DNA from: Desulfomicrobium sp. ZS1
GTDB lineage: Bacteria > Desulfobacterota > Desulfovibrionia > Desulfovibrionales > Desulfomicrobiaceae
Length of the DNA stretch: 64,000 nt
Direction: 5' to 3'
Assembly: GCF_024204645.1 (NCBI RefSeq)
Contig: NZ_CP100351.1
Span: forward strand, 3,622,001-3,686,000
Of the stretch, positions 56,218-64,000 are shown one piece after another. The notes under the pieces were generated by a model. The model was not told where the DNA came from and did not search any database. It worked only from the letters and a program-made list of their open reading frames with translations. Each line of letters begins with the position of its first letter. Position 1 is the stretch's first letter. The position numbers and the translations under genes are program-made.

Positions 56218-57057
56218 TTACTTGCCCATCCAGCCCTTCACGGTCTCCGGATATTCCTTCAGGAAACGCTGGGCGTTTTCTTCGGGGCTGCCGCCTTCCT
56301 GGTTCCAGGCCATGACCATCTGCAGCTGGGCCGGGGAATCCCACTTGAAGTTGGAGAAGAAGGCATGAACTTCAGGCATGTCCTTTTTGAGGCCCTTGCG
56401 CACGATGGCCTCGATCTGTTCTTCGCCACCCAAAACGCCCTTGGGGTCTTCCAGATATTTGAGTTCCCACTTGCCGAACATCCAGTGCGGGGACCAGGCG
56501 GTGACGACCACCCATTCCTTGTTCTTGATGGCATTGTCCAAGGCCGCCGTCATGGTCGCGCCGGAGCCTTCCATCAGTTCGAGCTTGTCCAGCTTGTAGT
56601 CGGCCATGGCCTGCTCGGACAGCTTCATGAGTCCGGCGCCCGGATCGATGCCGATGATCTTGCCGCCAAATTTGTCGGCGTTGGCGTTCAATTCCTCAAT
56701 GGAATCTATGGTCACGTAGGCTGGCACGGCCCAACCCAGTTTGGCCCCGCCGGAGACGACGGACACTTTTTCGACCTTGTCCTTGACCTTGGCATAATAG
56801 TCGGCGTGGGTCACGGGCAGCCATGCGGTGACCATGGCGTCAACGTCGCCGGTGCCCAGGGCCTGCCACATGGCTGCCGCGGCCACAGGCAGGGTCTCGA
56901 CCTCATAGCCCATCTGTTCCAGGGCGGCCTGGGCAACCGTGGTGCTGGCCGTGGCGCAGTCCCATTCGACATAGGCCAGGCGGACCTTGCCCTTGGCGGC
57001 CAGGGCCGGTTGGATCAAAAGCATCAGACACGCGATGGTGAGTAGAATTTTTTTCAC
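56218..57057 (-). CDS. proX: Glycine betaine/choline-type ABC transporter, substrate-binding protein
   Basis: 279 residues with a signal peptide (residues 1-20, IQPALA before the cut). Periplasmic binding protein of the OpuAC class: VRLAYVEWDCATASTTVAQ, MVTAWLPVTHADYY, GIDPGAGLMKLSEQA, WVVVTAWSPHWMF. Conserved aromatic residues (Trp in VEWDC, TAWLP and WSPHWMF) fit the cage that holds quaternary amines. Start is GTG at 57,057 with AAGGAG 7 bases upstream. Third gene of the operon. Confidence 0.92.
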   Translation of the reverse strand: MKKILLTIACLMLLIQPALAAKGKVRLAYVEWDCATASTTVAQAALEQMGYEVETLPVAAAAMWQALGTGDVDAMVTAWLPVTHADYYAKVKDKVEKVSVVSGGAKLGWAVPAYVTIDSIEELNANADKFGGKIIGIDPGAGLMKLSEQAMADYKLDKLELMEGSGATMTAALDNAIKNKEWVVVTAWSPHWMFGKWELKYLEDPKGVLGGEEQIEAIVRKGLKKDMPEVHAFFSNFKWDSPAQLQMVMAWNQEGGSPEENAQRFLKEYPETVKGWMGK

Positions 57058-57073
57058 AGGTAACTCCTTTGTT

Positions 57074-57910
57074 TTAGTTTTCTTTTCGGGTGCCAAGCTT
57101 CTGCAGCACCCGGTCCAGGATCATGGCCACAATGACGATGGCTATGCCCGCCTCGAATCCGCGTCCCATCTGCAGGCGTTGGATGGCTTTCCAGACTTCG
57201 CCGCCCAGCCCCTTGGCGCCGATCATGGACGCGATGACGACCATGGACAGGGCCAGCATGACGGTCTGGTTGATGCCTGCCATGATGGTCGGCGCGGCCA
57301 GGGGCAGATCCAGCTTGTACAGCCGCTGCATGCGAGTCGCGCCGAACGCGGTGGAACATTCCACAAGTTCCGCAGGAATCTGGCGGATCCCCAGGCACGT
57401 GAAACGGATCGCCGGCGGCATGGAAAAGATGACGGTGGAAAAAATGGCCGCAGTCTTGCCCAGGCCGAAAAAGGGGATGGCCGGGATCAGATAGACAAAG
57501 GCGGGCATGGTCTGCATCACGTCGAGGACGGGCATGACCACCTTGTATGTGCCCTTGCTGATGGCCGCGCAGATGCCCAGCGGCACGCCGATGGCGATGG
57601 CGCAGAGCGTGGCGACCAGGACCAGGGCGATGGTGCTGACCGTGGCTGTCCAGAGTCCCATGTTCCAGATCAGCGCGAGGCCAAGGGCGCTGCCCAGGGT
57701 GAGTTTGCGCTCCTTGGTCAGGAACCATACACCGGCGCCGACCAGTACGATGAACACCGGGATGGGGATGAGCAGCAGTCCGCTCTCCATGGCCCCCAGA
57801 AGCATCTCGACAATTTCGGCGCTGGCTTTGGTGATAAAGGACAGGTGCTCGACCAGAAAGTCGATGCCCGTCTCGATGACTTCGCCTACCGGAAGTTTGT
57901 ACTCGTTCAT
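57074..57910 (-). CDS. proW: Glycine betaine ABC transporter permease
   Basis: 278 residues with six or seven membrane helices and the permease loop GVPLGICAAISKG to PAIRFTCLGIRQIPAELVECSTAFGATRMQRLYKLDLPLAAPTI in two parts, including the EAA-type coupling segment (ECSTAFGATRMQ). Forms the inner-membrane channel with the ProV ATPase. Overlaps proV by 4 bases and lies 16 bases before proX. Confidence 0.93.
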   Translation of the reverse strand: MNEYKLPVGEVIETGIDFLVEHLSFITKASAEIVEMLLGAMESGLLLIPIPVFIVLVGAGVWFLTKERKLTLGSALGLALIWNMGLWTATVSTIALVLVATLCAIAIGVPLGICAAISKGTYKVVMPVLDVMQTMPAFVYLIPAIPFFGLGKTAAIFSTVIFSMPPAIRFTCLGIRQIPAELVECSTAFGATRMQRLYKLDLPLAAPTIMAGINQTVMLALSMVVIASMIGAKGLGGEVWKAIQRLQMGRGFEAGIAIVIVAMILDRVLQKLGTRKEN

Positions 57911-59100
57911 GCGGCACCTCCTCTTTCAGCCAGGGCCGCGACCAGAGTGCCGCGCACAATGACTCCCTTGAACTTGTTTGCTTCGTCGACCACGGCCAGA
58001 GGATACGGCAACTCCGCCATTATGTTGAAAAGATCCTGGGCCGGCGTTTCCGGATATACGGTTTTGATGTCCGTACAGATGGCCTCGCTCAGGCTCGTTT
58101 CGCCTCGCTGGGCCAGGATGGCCGCAGCATCGGCGGAGACGATGCCCACCAGCCGATGCGTGTGATCGACCACGAAAAGATGGGCGATGTTGTGCTTGCG
58201 CATCTTGCGCAGGGCCGCGCGGGGTCCGTCGGTGCGCAGATAGGCTACGGCCTCGCTGTGCTTCATGACGGACTCGGCGGTCAGGACCTTGGTGATGTCC
58301 ACGTCCTCGACAAAGCGCGCCACGTAATCGTCGGCGGGGTGAGTCAGGATTTCCTCCGGCGAGCCGATCTGCACGATGGCGCCGTCCTTCATGAGAATGA
58401 TGCGGTCGCCGAGCTTCAGGGCTTCGTCCAGATCATGGGAAATGAAGACGATGGTCTTTTGCATCCGTTCCTGCAGGTTGATGAGTTCGTCCTGCATGTC
58501 GCGACGGATGAGGGGGTCGAGCGCGCTGAAGGCTTCATCCATGAGCAGGATGTCCGGGGAAAGGGCCAGCGCCCGGGCAAGCCCGACCCGCTGCTGCATG
58601 CCGCCGGACAACTGGCGCGGATATGACGCGCCCCATCCGTCAAGACCGACCAGGGAGAGGGCCTCGTCGGCGAGCTTCAGGCGCTGCGCCCTGTCCATGC
58701 CCTGAATTTCAAGGCCCAGGGCCGCGTTTTCGAGCACTGTGCGGTGCGGAAAGAGGGCGAAATTCTGAAAGACCATGCCCATCTTGCGTTGTCGCAACTG
58801 GCGCAGCTCATCTTCACCCATGGTCAGGACGTCGCGCCCGTCAATGAGGATCTTGCCCGCGGTGGGCGTGATCAGCCGGTTCAGACAGCGCACCAGCGTT
58901 GATTTTCCGCTGCCGGACAAGCCCATGACAACCACGATCTCTCCTTCATGCACTTCGAAGGTGGCGTTGTTCACGCCCACGCCGTGCTTGATGGAGGACA
59001 TGATGTCGTCCTTGCTTTTGCCCTGGGATAGCATCTCCAGCGCTTTCTTTGGATTGGGGCCGAAAATTTTATACAGACCTTCAACATATATTTTTGCCAT
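57907..59100 (-). CDS. proV: Glycine betaine ABC transporter ATPase with CBS pair
   Basis: 397 residues. ATPase domain with VVMGLSGSGKSTLVRCLNRL (Walker A), LSGGMQQRVGLARALALSPD (signature) and LLMDEAFSALDPLIRRDMQ (Walker B). Residues about 275-397 are two CBS domains (DGPRAALRKMRKHNIAHLFV, then AICTDIKTVYPETPAQDLF), which in OpuA sense ionic strength. AAGGAG before the ATG. First gene of proV-W-X; the system imports compatible solutes or choline-like amines. Confidence 0.94.
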   Translation of the reverse strand: MAKIYVEGLYKIFGPNPKKALEMLSQGKSKDDIMSSIKHGVGVNNATFEVHEGEIVVVMGLSGSGKSTLVRCLNRLITPTAGKILIDGRDVLTMGEDELRQLRQRKMGMVFQNFALFPHRTVLENAALGLEIQGMDRAQRLKLADEALSLVGLDGWGASYPRQLSGGMQQRVGLARALALSPDILLMDEAFSALDPLIRRDMQDELINLQERMQKTIVFISHDLDEALKLGDRIILMKDGAIVQIGSPEEILTHPADDYVARFVEDVDITKVLTAESVMKHSEAVAYLRTDGPRAALRKMRKHNIAHLFVVDHTHRLVGIVSADAAAILAQRGETSLSEAICTDIKTVYPETPAQDLFNIMAELPYPLAVVDEANKFKGVIVRGTLVAALAERGGAA

Positions 59101-59129
59101 TCAAACTCCTTGGCTAATATTGACAAAGT

Positions 59130-59145
59130 GCGCGTTTTTGCGCGC
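59130..59145. promoter_or_regulatory. Small palindrome in front of proV
   Basis: GCGCG / CGCGC arms around TTTTTG, 30 bases before the proV start codon, in the likely leader. May be an operator or an RNA hairpin. No protein is assigned to it. Confidence 0.4.
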
Positions 59146-59237
59146 CTTTTTGCAGCATTGGGTAGACTAGGGGAAAAATACGGAAGATCAAGGGGAGGGA
59201 GCGGGGATGTATCGGGTATGCAGGGGTACCCGATAGG

Positions 59238-60365
59238 TTAGAAGGGAGGATGCTGTTGTACGAAGGCGGAGAGAGAGATCGGACCGCCTTTGAGCCCGAG
59301 CTTGCGGCGGATGTTCTTGCGGTGCGTCTGTAGGGTTTCAAAGGAGATGCCGAGTTCTTCGGCGATGGCCCGGCCTTGCCAACTCTGCTGAATGAGACGG
59401 CAAATGTCCATTTCCCGGGGAGTCAGCCTGGCAAAGAGATTTGCGGATTCCGGCGCGGTCACGCCCATGTCGGCGATCTTTTCTTCCAAGGCCGACCTGT
59501 AGGCTTGGCGTACGAGGGGAGAATCCTCAAGGGCGATACGCTCCACCGTTGGCAGCACTTCTTCGCGGACCTGTTGCACCAGCTCGTCTTTGAGTTCTTG
59601 GCGCTCTTCTTCCACATTGCGCAGAACCTGTTTCAAGGCCGTGTTCATGTCCGCGACTGCCAGTCTGCTTTGGGCCAGATCACGTTCCAGGGCGATGCGC
59701 CCGCGCAGATCGCGCATCATGAATTGAAACAGGCGCACTTCCCCCACGCTCAGACATCGAACGCCGAGTTTGACCGGTGTTTCCTGGCCATCCGGTCTGA
59801 GGGCGGTGAGGGCTCCGCGCCAGGATGCGCCATTTTTCAGCGCTCTGGCCGAGGCCAGGATTCGCGCCTCGTCCACGGCGCGCAGGATGCTTCGGAAACT
59901 GGTTCCGGCCAGAGGCTCATCTTCTCTGCCGTACAGGGAGTGGGCTTTGCGGTTGGCCGCAAGGATGCGGAATTGTCCATCCGTGAGCAGAATGGCATCG
60001 CGCGCGTCGTTGAACACGGCATTGAAAACGGCGTAGTCCAAGGTGGCGGCAGAGGGTTCGGGACTGTCCGCGGCGAGGATGCCAAGCTGTGAGGAGATCC
60101 TCACGGTGGCCAGGATACCTCCCTCCGGCGCAAGAGTCCTCGGCAGCGGGATGATCCGTAGGCTCACGGGCTGGCCCGAAGGCCCGGTCAGGGTGTGGGT
60201 GGTTTCAGCGGAAAGGCGGGCCAACAGGAGCTCTCCGTCCGGGCAGTCTATGCCCAGGGCGTCGCACAATGATGTGCCGGGAGACAGGTCCCATTCCTCG
60301 AACTCTCCTGCGTGCGCTTCGACAATGCGCCCTTTGGCGTCGCAAAAGAAGAATACCGTCGGCAT
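59238..60365 (-). CDS. PAS-domain transcription regulator with LuxR-type helix-turn-helix
   Basis: 375 residues. An N-terminal PAS-like part (1-90), a clear PAS domain (about 112-230: VFNDARDAILLTDGQFRILA, AANRKAHSLYGR), a helical linker (240-300, coiled-coil-like with many Glu/Gln), and a C-terminal LuxR/GerE helix-turn-helix (LTPREMDICRLIQQSWQGRA to ISFETLQTHRKNIRRKLGL). No receiver domain, so it probably senses a ligand or redox state. GAGGGG lies 9 bases before the ATG. It lies 137 bases upstream of proV on the same strand and may control it. Confidence 0.88.
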   Translation of the reverse strand: MPTVFFFCDAKGRIVEAHAGEFEEWDLSPGTSLCDALGIDCPDGELLLARLSAETTHTLTGPSGQPVSLRIIPLPRTLAPEGGILATVRISSQLGILAADSPEPSAATLDYAVFNAVFNDARDAILLTDGQFRILAANRKAHSLYGREDEPLAGTSFRSILRAVDEARILASARALKNGASWRGALTALRPDGQETPVKLGVRCLSVGEVRLFQFMMRDLRGRIALERDLAQSRLAVADMNTALKQVLRNVEEERQELKDELVQQVREEVLPTVERIALEDSPLVRQAYRSALEEKIADMGVTAPESANLFARLTPREMDICRLIQQSWQGRAIAEELGISFETLQTHRKNIRRKLGLKGGPISLSAFVQQHPPF

Positions 60366-60586
60366 TGATGAATCCCCTCGGTTTTTTTGCCGCGGTTCCG
60401 GCCAGGCATGGGCCCGCCGGGACGCAGCGAAATTTTTCGATCCGCCCCAGGCTAGAGGATGCCGGAAAAAAACACAACAGTCGTAAGCGGTTATTGCGTG
60501 TCGTGATTTTTACCGGTTTCTCTTGTTGCCCTGCTGCCGGTCGCACTCCGGGGATGTTTTCCGCATCGGGTCAAAATGATCCGGCG

Positions 60587-61963
60587 TTATTTGCTCAGGA
60601 AGTTGGCATTTTGCGTGCCCACTTCGGTCAGCCTGTACTCTTCGAGCTTTCTGTACAGAGTCTTGCGTCCGATTCCCAAGACTTGGGCCGCGCGGGATTT
60701 GTTGCCCTGCACGGCATGCATGACCATGCTGATGTGCGAGCGTTCCAGTTCTTCGAGGGTCGAGAACCCCTTTTCGCGCGGGTTTTGGCAACTCTTCTGA
60801 CAAAATGGCAAGGCCTGGACGTTTATGATGTTGTTTTCGGCCAGGATCATACCCCGCTCAATGATGTTTTTGAGTTCGCGCACATTGCCGGGCCAGGGGT
60901 TGTCCATGAGCTGTTGCATGGCTCGCGGAGAGATCTTGTACTCCTGCCCGTCCTTGGCCAGGGATACGAGAAAGTATTCGACCAGGGCCGGGATGTCTTC
61001 GCGGCGTTCACGCAGCGGTGGCAGTTCTATATTGAAGACGTTGATGCGGTGGTAGAAAGCGTCGTGAAACCGGCCTGCCTCAACTTCTTTTTCCAGATCC
61101 TTGTTGGTGGCAAAGATGAAGCGCACGTCCACACAACGCTCCTCCTTATCACCCACGCGGCGGAAATGCTGGGTTTCAAGTACGCGCAGGAGCGCGCCCT
61201 GCAGTTCCAGGGTCAGTTCGCCGACTTCGTCGAAAAAGAGCGTGGCCTTGTGCGCCAGAGACAAGAGCCCGTCATGACTGCGGTCCGCTCCGGTAAAGGC
61301 CCCTTTGCAGTAGCCGAACAGCTCGCTCCTGAGCAGCTCTTTGTCGAACGTGCCGCAGTTCTTGATGATGAGCGGCTGGTCCGCGCGTTTGCTTTTGGCG
61401 TGCAGAGCCGCAGCGGCCACGTTCTTGCCCGTGCCGCTTTCTCCGGTCAAAAGAACCGGCACATCGGTAGGAGCGGCTTTTTCGATCAGATAGCGGACAT
61501 CCTGCACGGACTTGGAATGGCCAATGAATTTGGGCATGGATTTGTGTTCCGAATTATGGCGCAGCAGTTCGTTTTCGCGCTGCAGCCGGACCCTCTGGTA
61601 GGCCTTTTCGATGACTTGCTCCATGCGATCCAGGGAAAAGGGCTTGGTGATGTAGTCGTAAGCTCCGTTTTTCATGGCCTGCACTGCGTTGTCCACGTCG
61701 GCGTAGCCGGTGATGAGGATGATGGCCACGTTGGGCACGGTTTCAAGCAGCTTGGTCATGAGTTCAAGCCCATTGGCGTCAGGCAGGCGGATGTCCAGGA
61801 TGATGATGTCGTAATAATGCTTGTGCAGGTGCTCAAAAGCCTCTTTCGCGCTGCCCACGGTGTGGATGGTGCGACCAGGCGAGGCCAGTTCCCGGGAGAA
61901 GAGCTTGCGTATGTTTGACTCGTCATCAACGACGAGGATTTCAATGGAATTAAAGATGCTCAT
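60587..61963 (-). CDS. NtrC-family sigma54-dependent response regulator
   Basis: 458 residues. Receiver (1-120) with intact Asp13-Asp14, phospho-acceptor Asp57 in IIILDIRLPDANG and the switch Lys in ITKPFSL. AAA+ domain (145-380): GESGTGKNVAAAALHA, GAFTGA, ATLFFDEVGEL. C-terminal Fis-type helix-turn-helix (NKSRAAQVLGIGRKTLYRKL). Partner of the kinase gene just upstream, which it overlaps by 4 bases. Expected to turn on sigma54 promoters, possibly that of the alcohol dehydrogenase operon. Confidence 0.95.
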   Translation of the reverse strand: MSIFNSIEILVVDDESNIRKLFSRELASPGRTIHTVGSAKEAFEHLHKHYYDIIILDIRLPDANGLELMTKLLETVPNVAIILITGYADVDNAVQAMKNGAYDYITKPFSLDRMEQVIEKAYQRVRLQRENELLRHNSEHKSMPKFIGHSKSVQDVRYLIEKAAPTDVPVLLTGESGTGKNVAAAALHAKSKRADQPLIIKNCGTFDKELLRSELFGYCKGAFTGADRSHDGLLSLAHKATLFFDEVGELTLELQGALLRVLETQHFRRVGDKEERCVDVRFIFATNKDLEKEVEAGRFHDAFYHRINVFNIELPPLRERREDIPALVEYFLVSLAKDGQEYKISPRAMQQLMDNPWPGNVRELKNIIERGMILAENNIINVQALPFCQKSCQNPREKGFSTLEELERSHISMVMHAVQGNKSRAAQVLGIGRKTLYRKLEEYRLTEVGTQNANFLSK

Positions 61964-63186
61964 GAATCCAGATCCTTGTTGTTGGCTGAAAATCCTGTCG
62001 GGAGCATGACCCGAAAGGCGGAACCCTTGCCGGGTTCGCTGCAGACGTGGATTTCCCCGCCGTGCATTTTGATGATGTTGTAGCAGATGGACAGGCCGAT
62101 GCCGATGCTGTGCCCTTTGGTCTTGGTGGTGAAGAACGGGATGAAGAGCTTGTCCAGGGTTTCCGGGGGGATGCCCTGACCGGTGTCCTCGACGATCAGC
62201 GCCGCGCGGTCGACTCTGTCCATGCTGGTGCGGATGGTGATGCTCCCTTTTGACTCAATGGCGTCCATGGCGTTGAGGACGAGGTTCAGAAGGACCTGCT
62301 TGAGTTCGCCCTGAGCACCGCGGATGGTCACCGGTTCCGGGCACAGATCCTGTCGCAGGGTGATGCCCGGGTGCAATTTGATCTGGTGGTGCAGGATCTT
62401 TAAAGATCCCGCGACCAGAGAGTTTAAGTCTATCGTGTCGAATTTACATGTTTTTTGACTGCTGAACGAGAGTAAGTTGCCGACAATGTCCCGGCAGCGA
62501 TTGCATTCTTCGAGGATGGTGGTCGTATAGTCCGTGAAATCTTCCAGAATTCCCTGTTCCGTGTCCTTGTCCAGCAGGGTCCCAAGGTAGGGCAGACGGC
62601 GTTTCAGGGCTTCGGAAAAGCCGCTGATGGCCGCCAGGGGGTTGTTGATTTCGTGGGCCACGCCTGCGGCCAAGAGGCCGATGGTGGCCATTTTTTCGGC
62701 CTGATAATACTTGGCCTGATATTCTTTTTCCATGGTTACGTCGCGTTTTGAGACAAGGACCGTGCGCACATGGCTCTTGTCGTCGAACATGGGTGAGGCC
62801 ACGACTTCGAAGTGCAGGCTGCGGTCCGGCCTGTGATCTATATATGATGTCCGGTCGGGCTCCCCGGTTTGCAGGGCTGTGCGCAGGGGGCAGACTTTGC
62901 AGGGCTCGGAGCCTCCCCGGAAGACCTGATAACAGAAGAGGCCTTCCGGATGCGGGATGTCAAAATAGTCGTGGAAGACTTTATTGACGTAGACAATGCG
63001 GTAATCCGGCGAGATCACCGCCAAAAGATCCATGATTCCGTTGAGGATGTCCTGGATTTCCTGTTTTTTTCTTTCAAGCTCCGCGTTGTAGGTCTCAAGC
63101 TCGCCCATTTTTTCCTGCACTTCGCGGAAAAACCCGAGCTTGGTATATTCCGGCCCGACGATGTCGCTGAGCGTTGTCTTGCCCAT
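61960..63186 (-). CDS. PAS-domain sensor histidine kinase
   Basis: 408 residues, no membrane helix, so cytoplasmic. Coiled start (20-50), PAS domain (45-155) with an odd Cys set: Cys85, Cys96 and Cys99 in FCYQVFRGG and EPCKVCPL, a pattern seen in many delta-proteobacterial PAS sensors and perhaps a metal or redox site. H box VAHEINNPLAAISG with His178; N box LNLVLNAMDAIES; G boxes DTGQGIPPE and GHSIGIGLSICYNI. Start ATG at 63,186 overlaps the dehydrogenase stop by one base (TGATG). Confidence 0.94.
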   Translation of the reverse strand: MGKTTLSDIVGPEYTKLGFFREVQEKMGELETYNAELERKKQEIQDILNGIMDLLAVISPDYRIVYVNKVFHDYFDIPHPEGLFCYQVFRGGSEPCKVCPLRTALQTGEPDRTSYIDHRPDRSLHFEVVASPMFDDKSHVRTVLVSKRDVTMEKEYQAKYYQAEKMATIGLLAAGVAHEINNPLAAISGFSEALKRRLPYLGTLLDKDTEQGILEDFTDYTTTILEECNRCRDIVGNLLSFSSQKTCKFDTIDLNSLVAGSLKILHHQIKLHPGITLRQDLCPEPVTIRGAQGELKQVLLNLVLNAMDAIESKGSITIRTSMDRVDRAALIVEDTGQGIPPETLDKLFIPFFTTKTKGHSIGIGLSICYNIIKMHGGEIHVCSEPGKGSAFRVMLPTGFSANNKDLDS

Positions 63187-64000
63187 CACCAGACCTCCTG
63201 GCAGATGGCCAGCAATTGCTCGGCCGTAGCCGGGCGGGGATTGGTCAGCAGACAGGCGTCCTTGGTGGCCATCTCGCAAATTTGGGGGAAAGCGGACTCG
63301 TCGTCCACAATTTCTCGGAAATGAACCGACGTGCCGATTTCCAGAAAAATTTCTTTCAGACGTTTGATGCCGCCTTCAGCGGTTTGCAGGGAGGAAGACA
63401 GGCGCTTGCCGAGGACAATTTCTCCGATGATGGCCATCTTTTCTTCGCAGGCGGGCAGGTTGTAGCTCATCACTGCCGGGAGCAGCACCGGGTGAACCAT
63501 TCCATGCGTGGTATCGAAAAATCCGCCCAGGGAGTGGGCGATGGCGTGGCAGGCTCCAAGGCTGGCGTTGCTGAAACTCATGCCTGCGCATACGGCCGCC
63601 ATGGACAGGTTTTCCATGGCCAGCGGATCGCGGGTTTTGAGAGCCGGCTTCAGGTTGTCTAAAATGAGATGCATGGCTTTTAAGGCCTGGGTCTCGGTCA
63701 GCGTGTGGGCGATGAGTGAGACGTAGGATTCCACCGCATGGGACAATGCATCCACGGCGGACGTCACGATGAGGTCGTCGTCGGCAGTGGAGAGCATATC
63801 CGGGTCGATGATCGATACATTGGGCGTCAGGGAGCGGCTGATCAGCGACATCTTCACCTTGCGCGCAACATCGGTGATGATGGCGAATTGGGAAATATCC
63901 GAACCGCTCCCGGCCGTAGACGGCAGGAAGATCATGGGCGGCAAGGGCCTGATGATCAGGTTTGCGCCTTCATAGTCCTGAATTGTGCCGCCGTTGCTGG
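63186..64000 (-). CDS. Iron-containing alcohol dehydrogenase, C-terminal part
   Basis: About 271 residues visible; the N-terminus lies beyond the window end. Group III (iron-dependent) dehydrogenase: NGGTIQDYEGANL, PSTAGSGSDISQFAIITD, then VDALSHAVESYVSLIAHTLT and CHAIAHSLGGFFDTTHGMVHPVLLP in two parts, which carry the metal-binding Asp/His residues (His in DALSHAVE, HAIAHSLGG, HGMVH). Oxidises an alcohol or reduces an aldehyde with NAD(P). Shares a transcript with the kinase and regulator genes that follow. Confidence 0.93.
   Translation of the reverse strand, partial: SNGGTIQDYEGANLIIRPLPPMIFLPSTAGSGSDISQFAIITDVARKVKMSLISRSLTPNVSIIDPDMLSTADDDLIVTSAVDALSHAVESYVSLIAHTLTETQALKAMHLILDNLKPALKTRDPLAMENLSMAAVCAGMSFSNASLGACHAIAHSLGGFFDTTHGMVHPVLLPAVMSYNLPACEEKMAIIGEIVLGKRLSSSLQTAEGGIKRLKEIFLEIGTSVHFREIVDDESAFPQICEMATKDACLLTNPRPATAEQLLAICQEVW

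Overview
The window reads as a chromosomal segment of a deltaproteobacterium of the Desulfovibrionales type (Desulfovibrio or Desulfomicrobium-like). This is inferred from the GC-rich core genes, the TrmD fused to a second SPOUT methyltransferase domain, the order ffh-rpsP-khpA-rimM-trmD-rplS-rnhB-yraN-rsmI, the partial PTS (EIID, HPr, EI) before smpB and secA, and the many sigma54 and PAS regulators. No rRNA, tRNA or CRISPR array was seen.

Layout. 1-6,570: a cut P-type Ca2+-type ATPase, a small lipoprotein, an RluA-like pseudouridine synthase, a receiver-TPR protein with a small Cys/His protein, a U32-family iron-sulfur protein, and a secreted helix-hairpin-helix protein. 6,615-7,962: a winged-helix protein with a degenerate nucleotidyltransferase domain, followed by a MntA/HepT (MNT/HEPN) toxin-antitoxin pair. 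8,050-31,466: a large surface-glycan locus. It starts with GDP-fucose synthesis (gmd, fcl). It continues with an AT-rich, probably transferred O-antigen block: dTDP-3-amino-sugar genes fdtC / two fdtA-like / fdtB, an acetyltransferase, a Wzx flippase, a GT2, a pyruvyltransferase and several GT4s. It ends with a GC-rich block: an STT3/PglB oligosaccharyltransferase, a sugar epimerase, a WecA/WbpL-like initiating transferase and a WbpM/PglF-like dehydratase. 31,485-39,981: a lipopolysaccharide-core-like set (MsbA-type ABC exporter, GTs, O-antigen ligase/polymerase, YrbL-like kinase-fold protein, polysaccharide deacetylase) together with larB. 40,121-41,530: a sigma54 activator with a pseudo-receiver. 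41,824-55,845: an aminotransferase and the translation/secretion housekeeping run (ffh to secA). 56,218-60,365: a betaine/choline-type ABC transporter (proV-W-X) behind a PAS-LuxR regulator. 60,587-64,000: an operon of iron-dependent alcohol dehydrogenase, histidine kinase and NtrC-type regulator.

Mobile DNA is concentrated in the AT-rich glycan block. A complete IS1380-family element (19,959-21,640) splits a GT4 gene and has clear inverted repeats and a target duplication. Removing it with one copy of the duplication restores an exact open reading frame. Between fdtC and the fdtA genes lie a decayed ISL3-family transposase and pieces of two different IS3-family transposases. A family of short palindromic repeats (arms ATTCCCGC/GCGGGAAT or CCCCGC/GCGGGG) lies in three intergenic spaces and shows compensatory base changes between copies.

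How the parts fit: the WbpM-like dehydratase, epimerase, WecA-like transferase and GT4s could build a lipid-linked oligosaccharide. Wzx or the MsbA-like exporter would flip it, and the PglB-type enzyme would transfer it to protein. The O-antigen ligase-like protein and core genes would serve lipopolysaccharide. A bacterial N-glycosylation system built into the O-antigen locus is the most interesting biology here.
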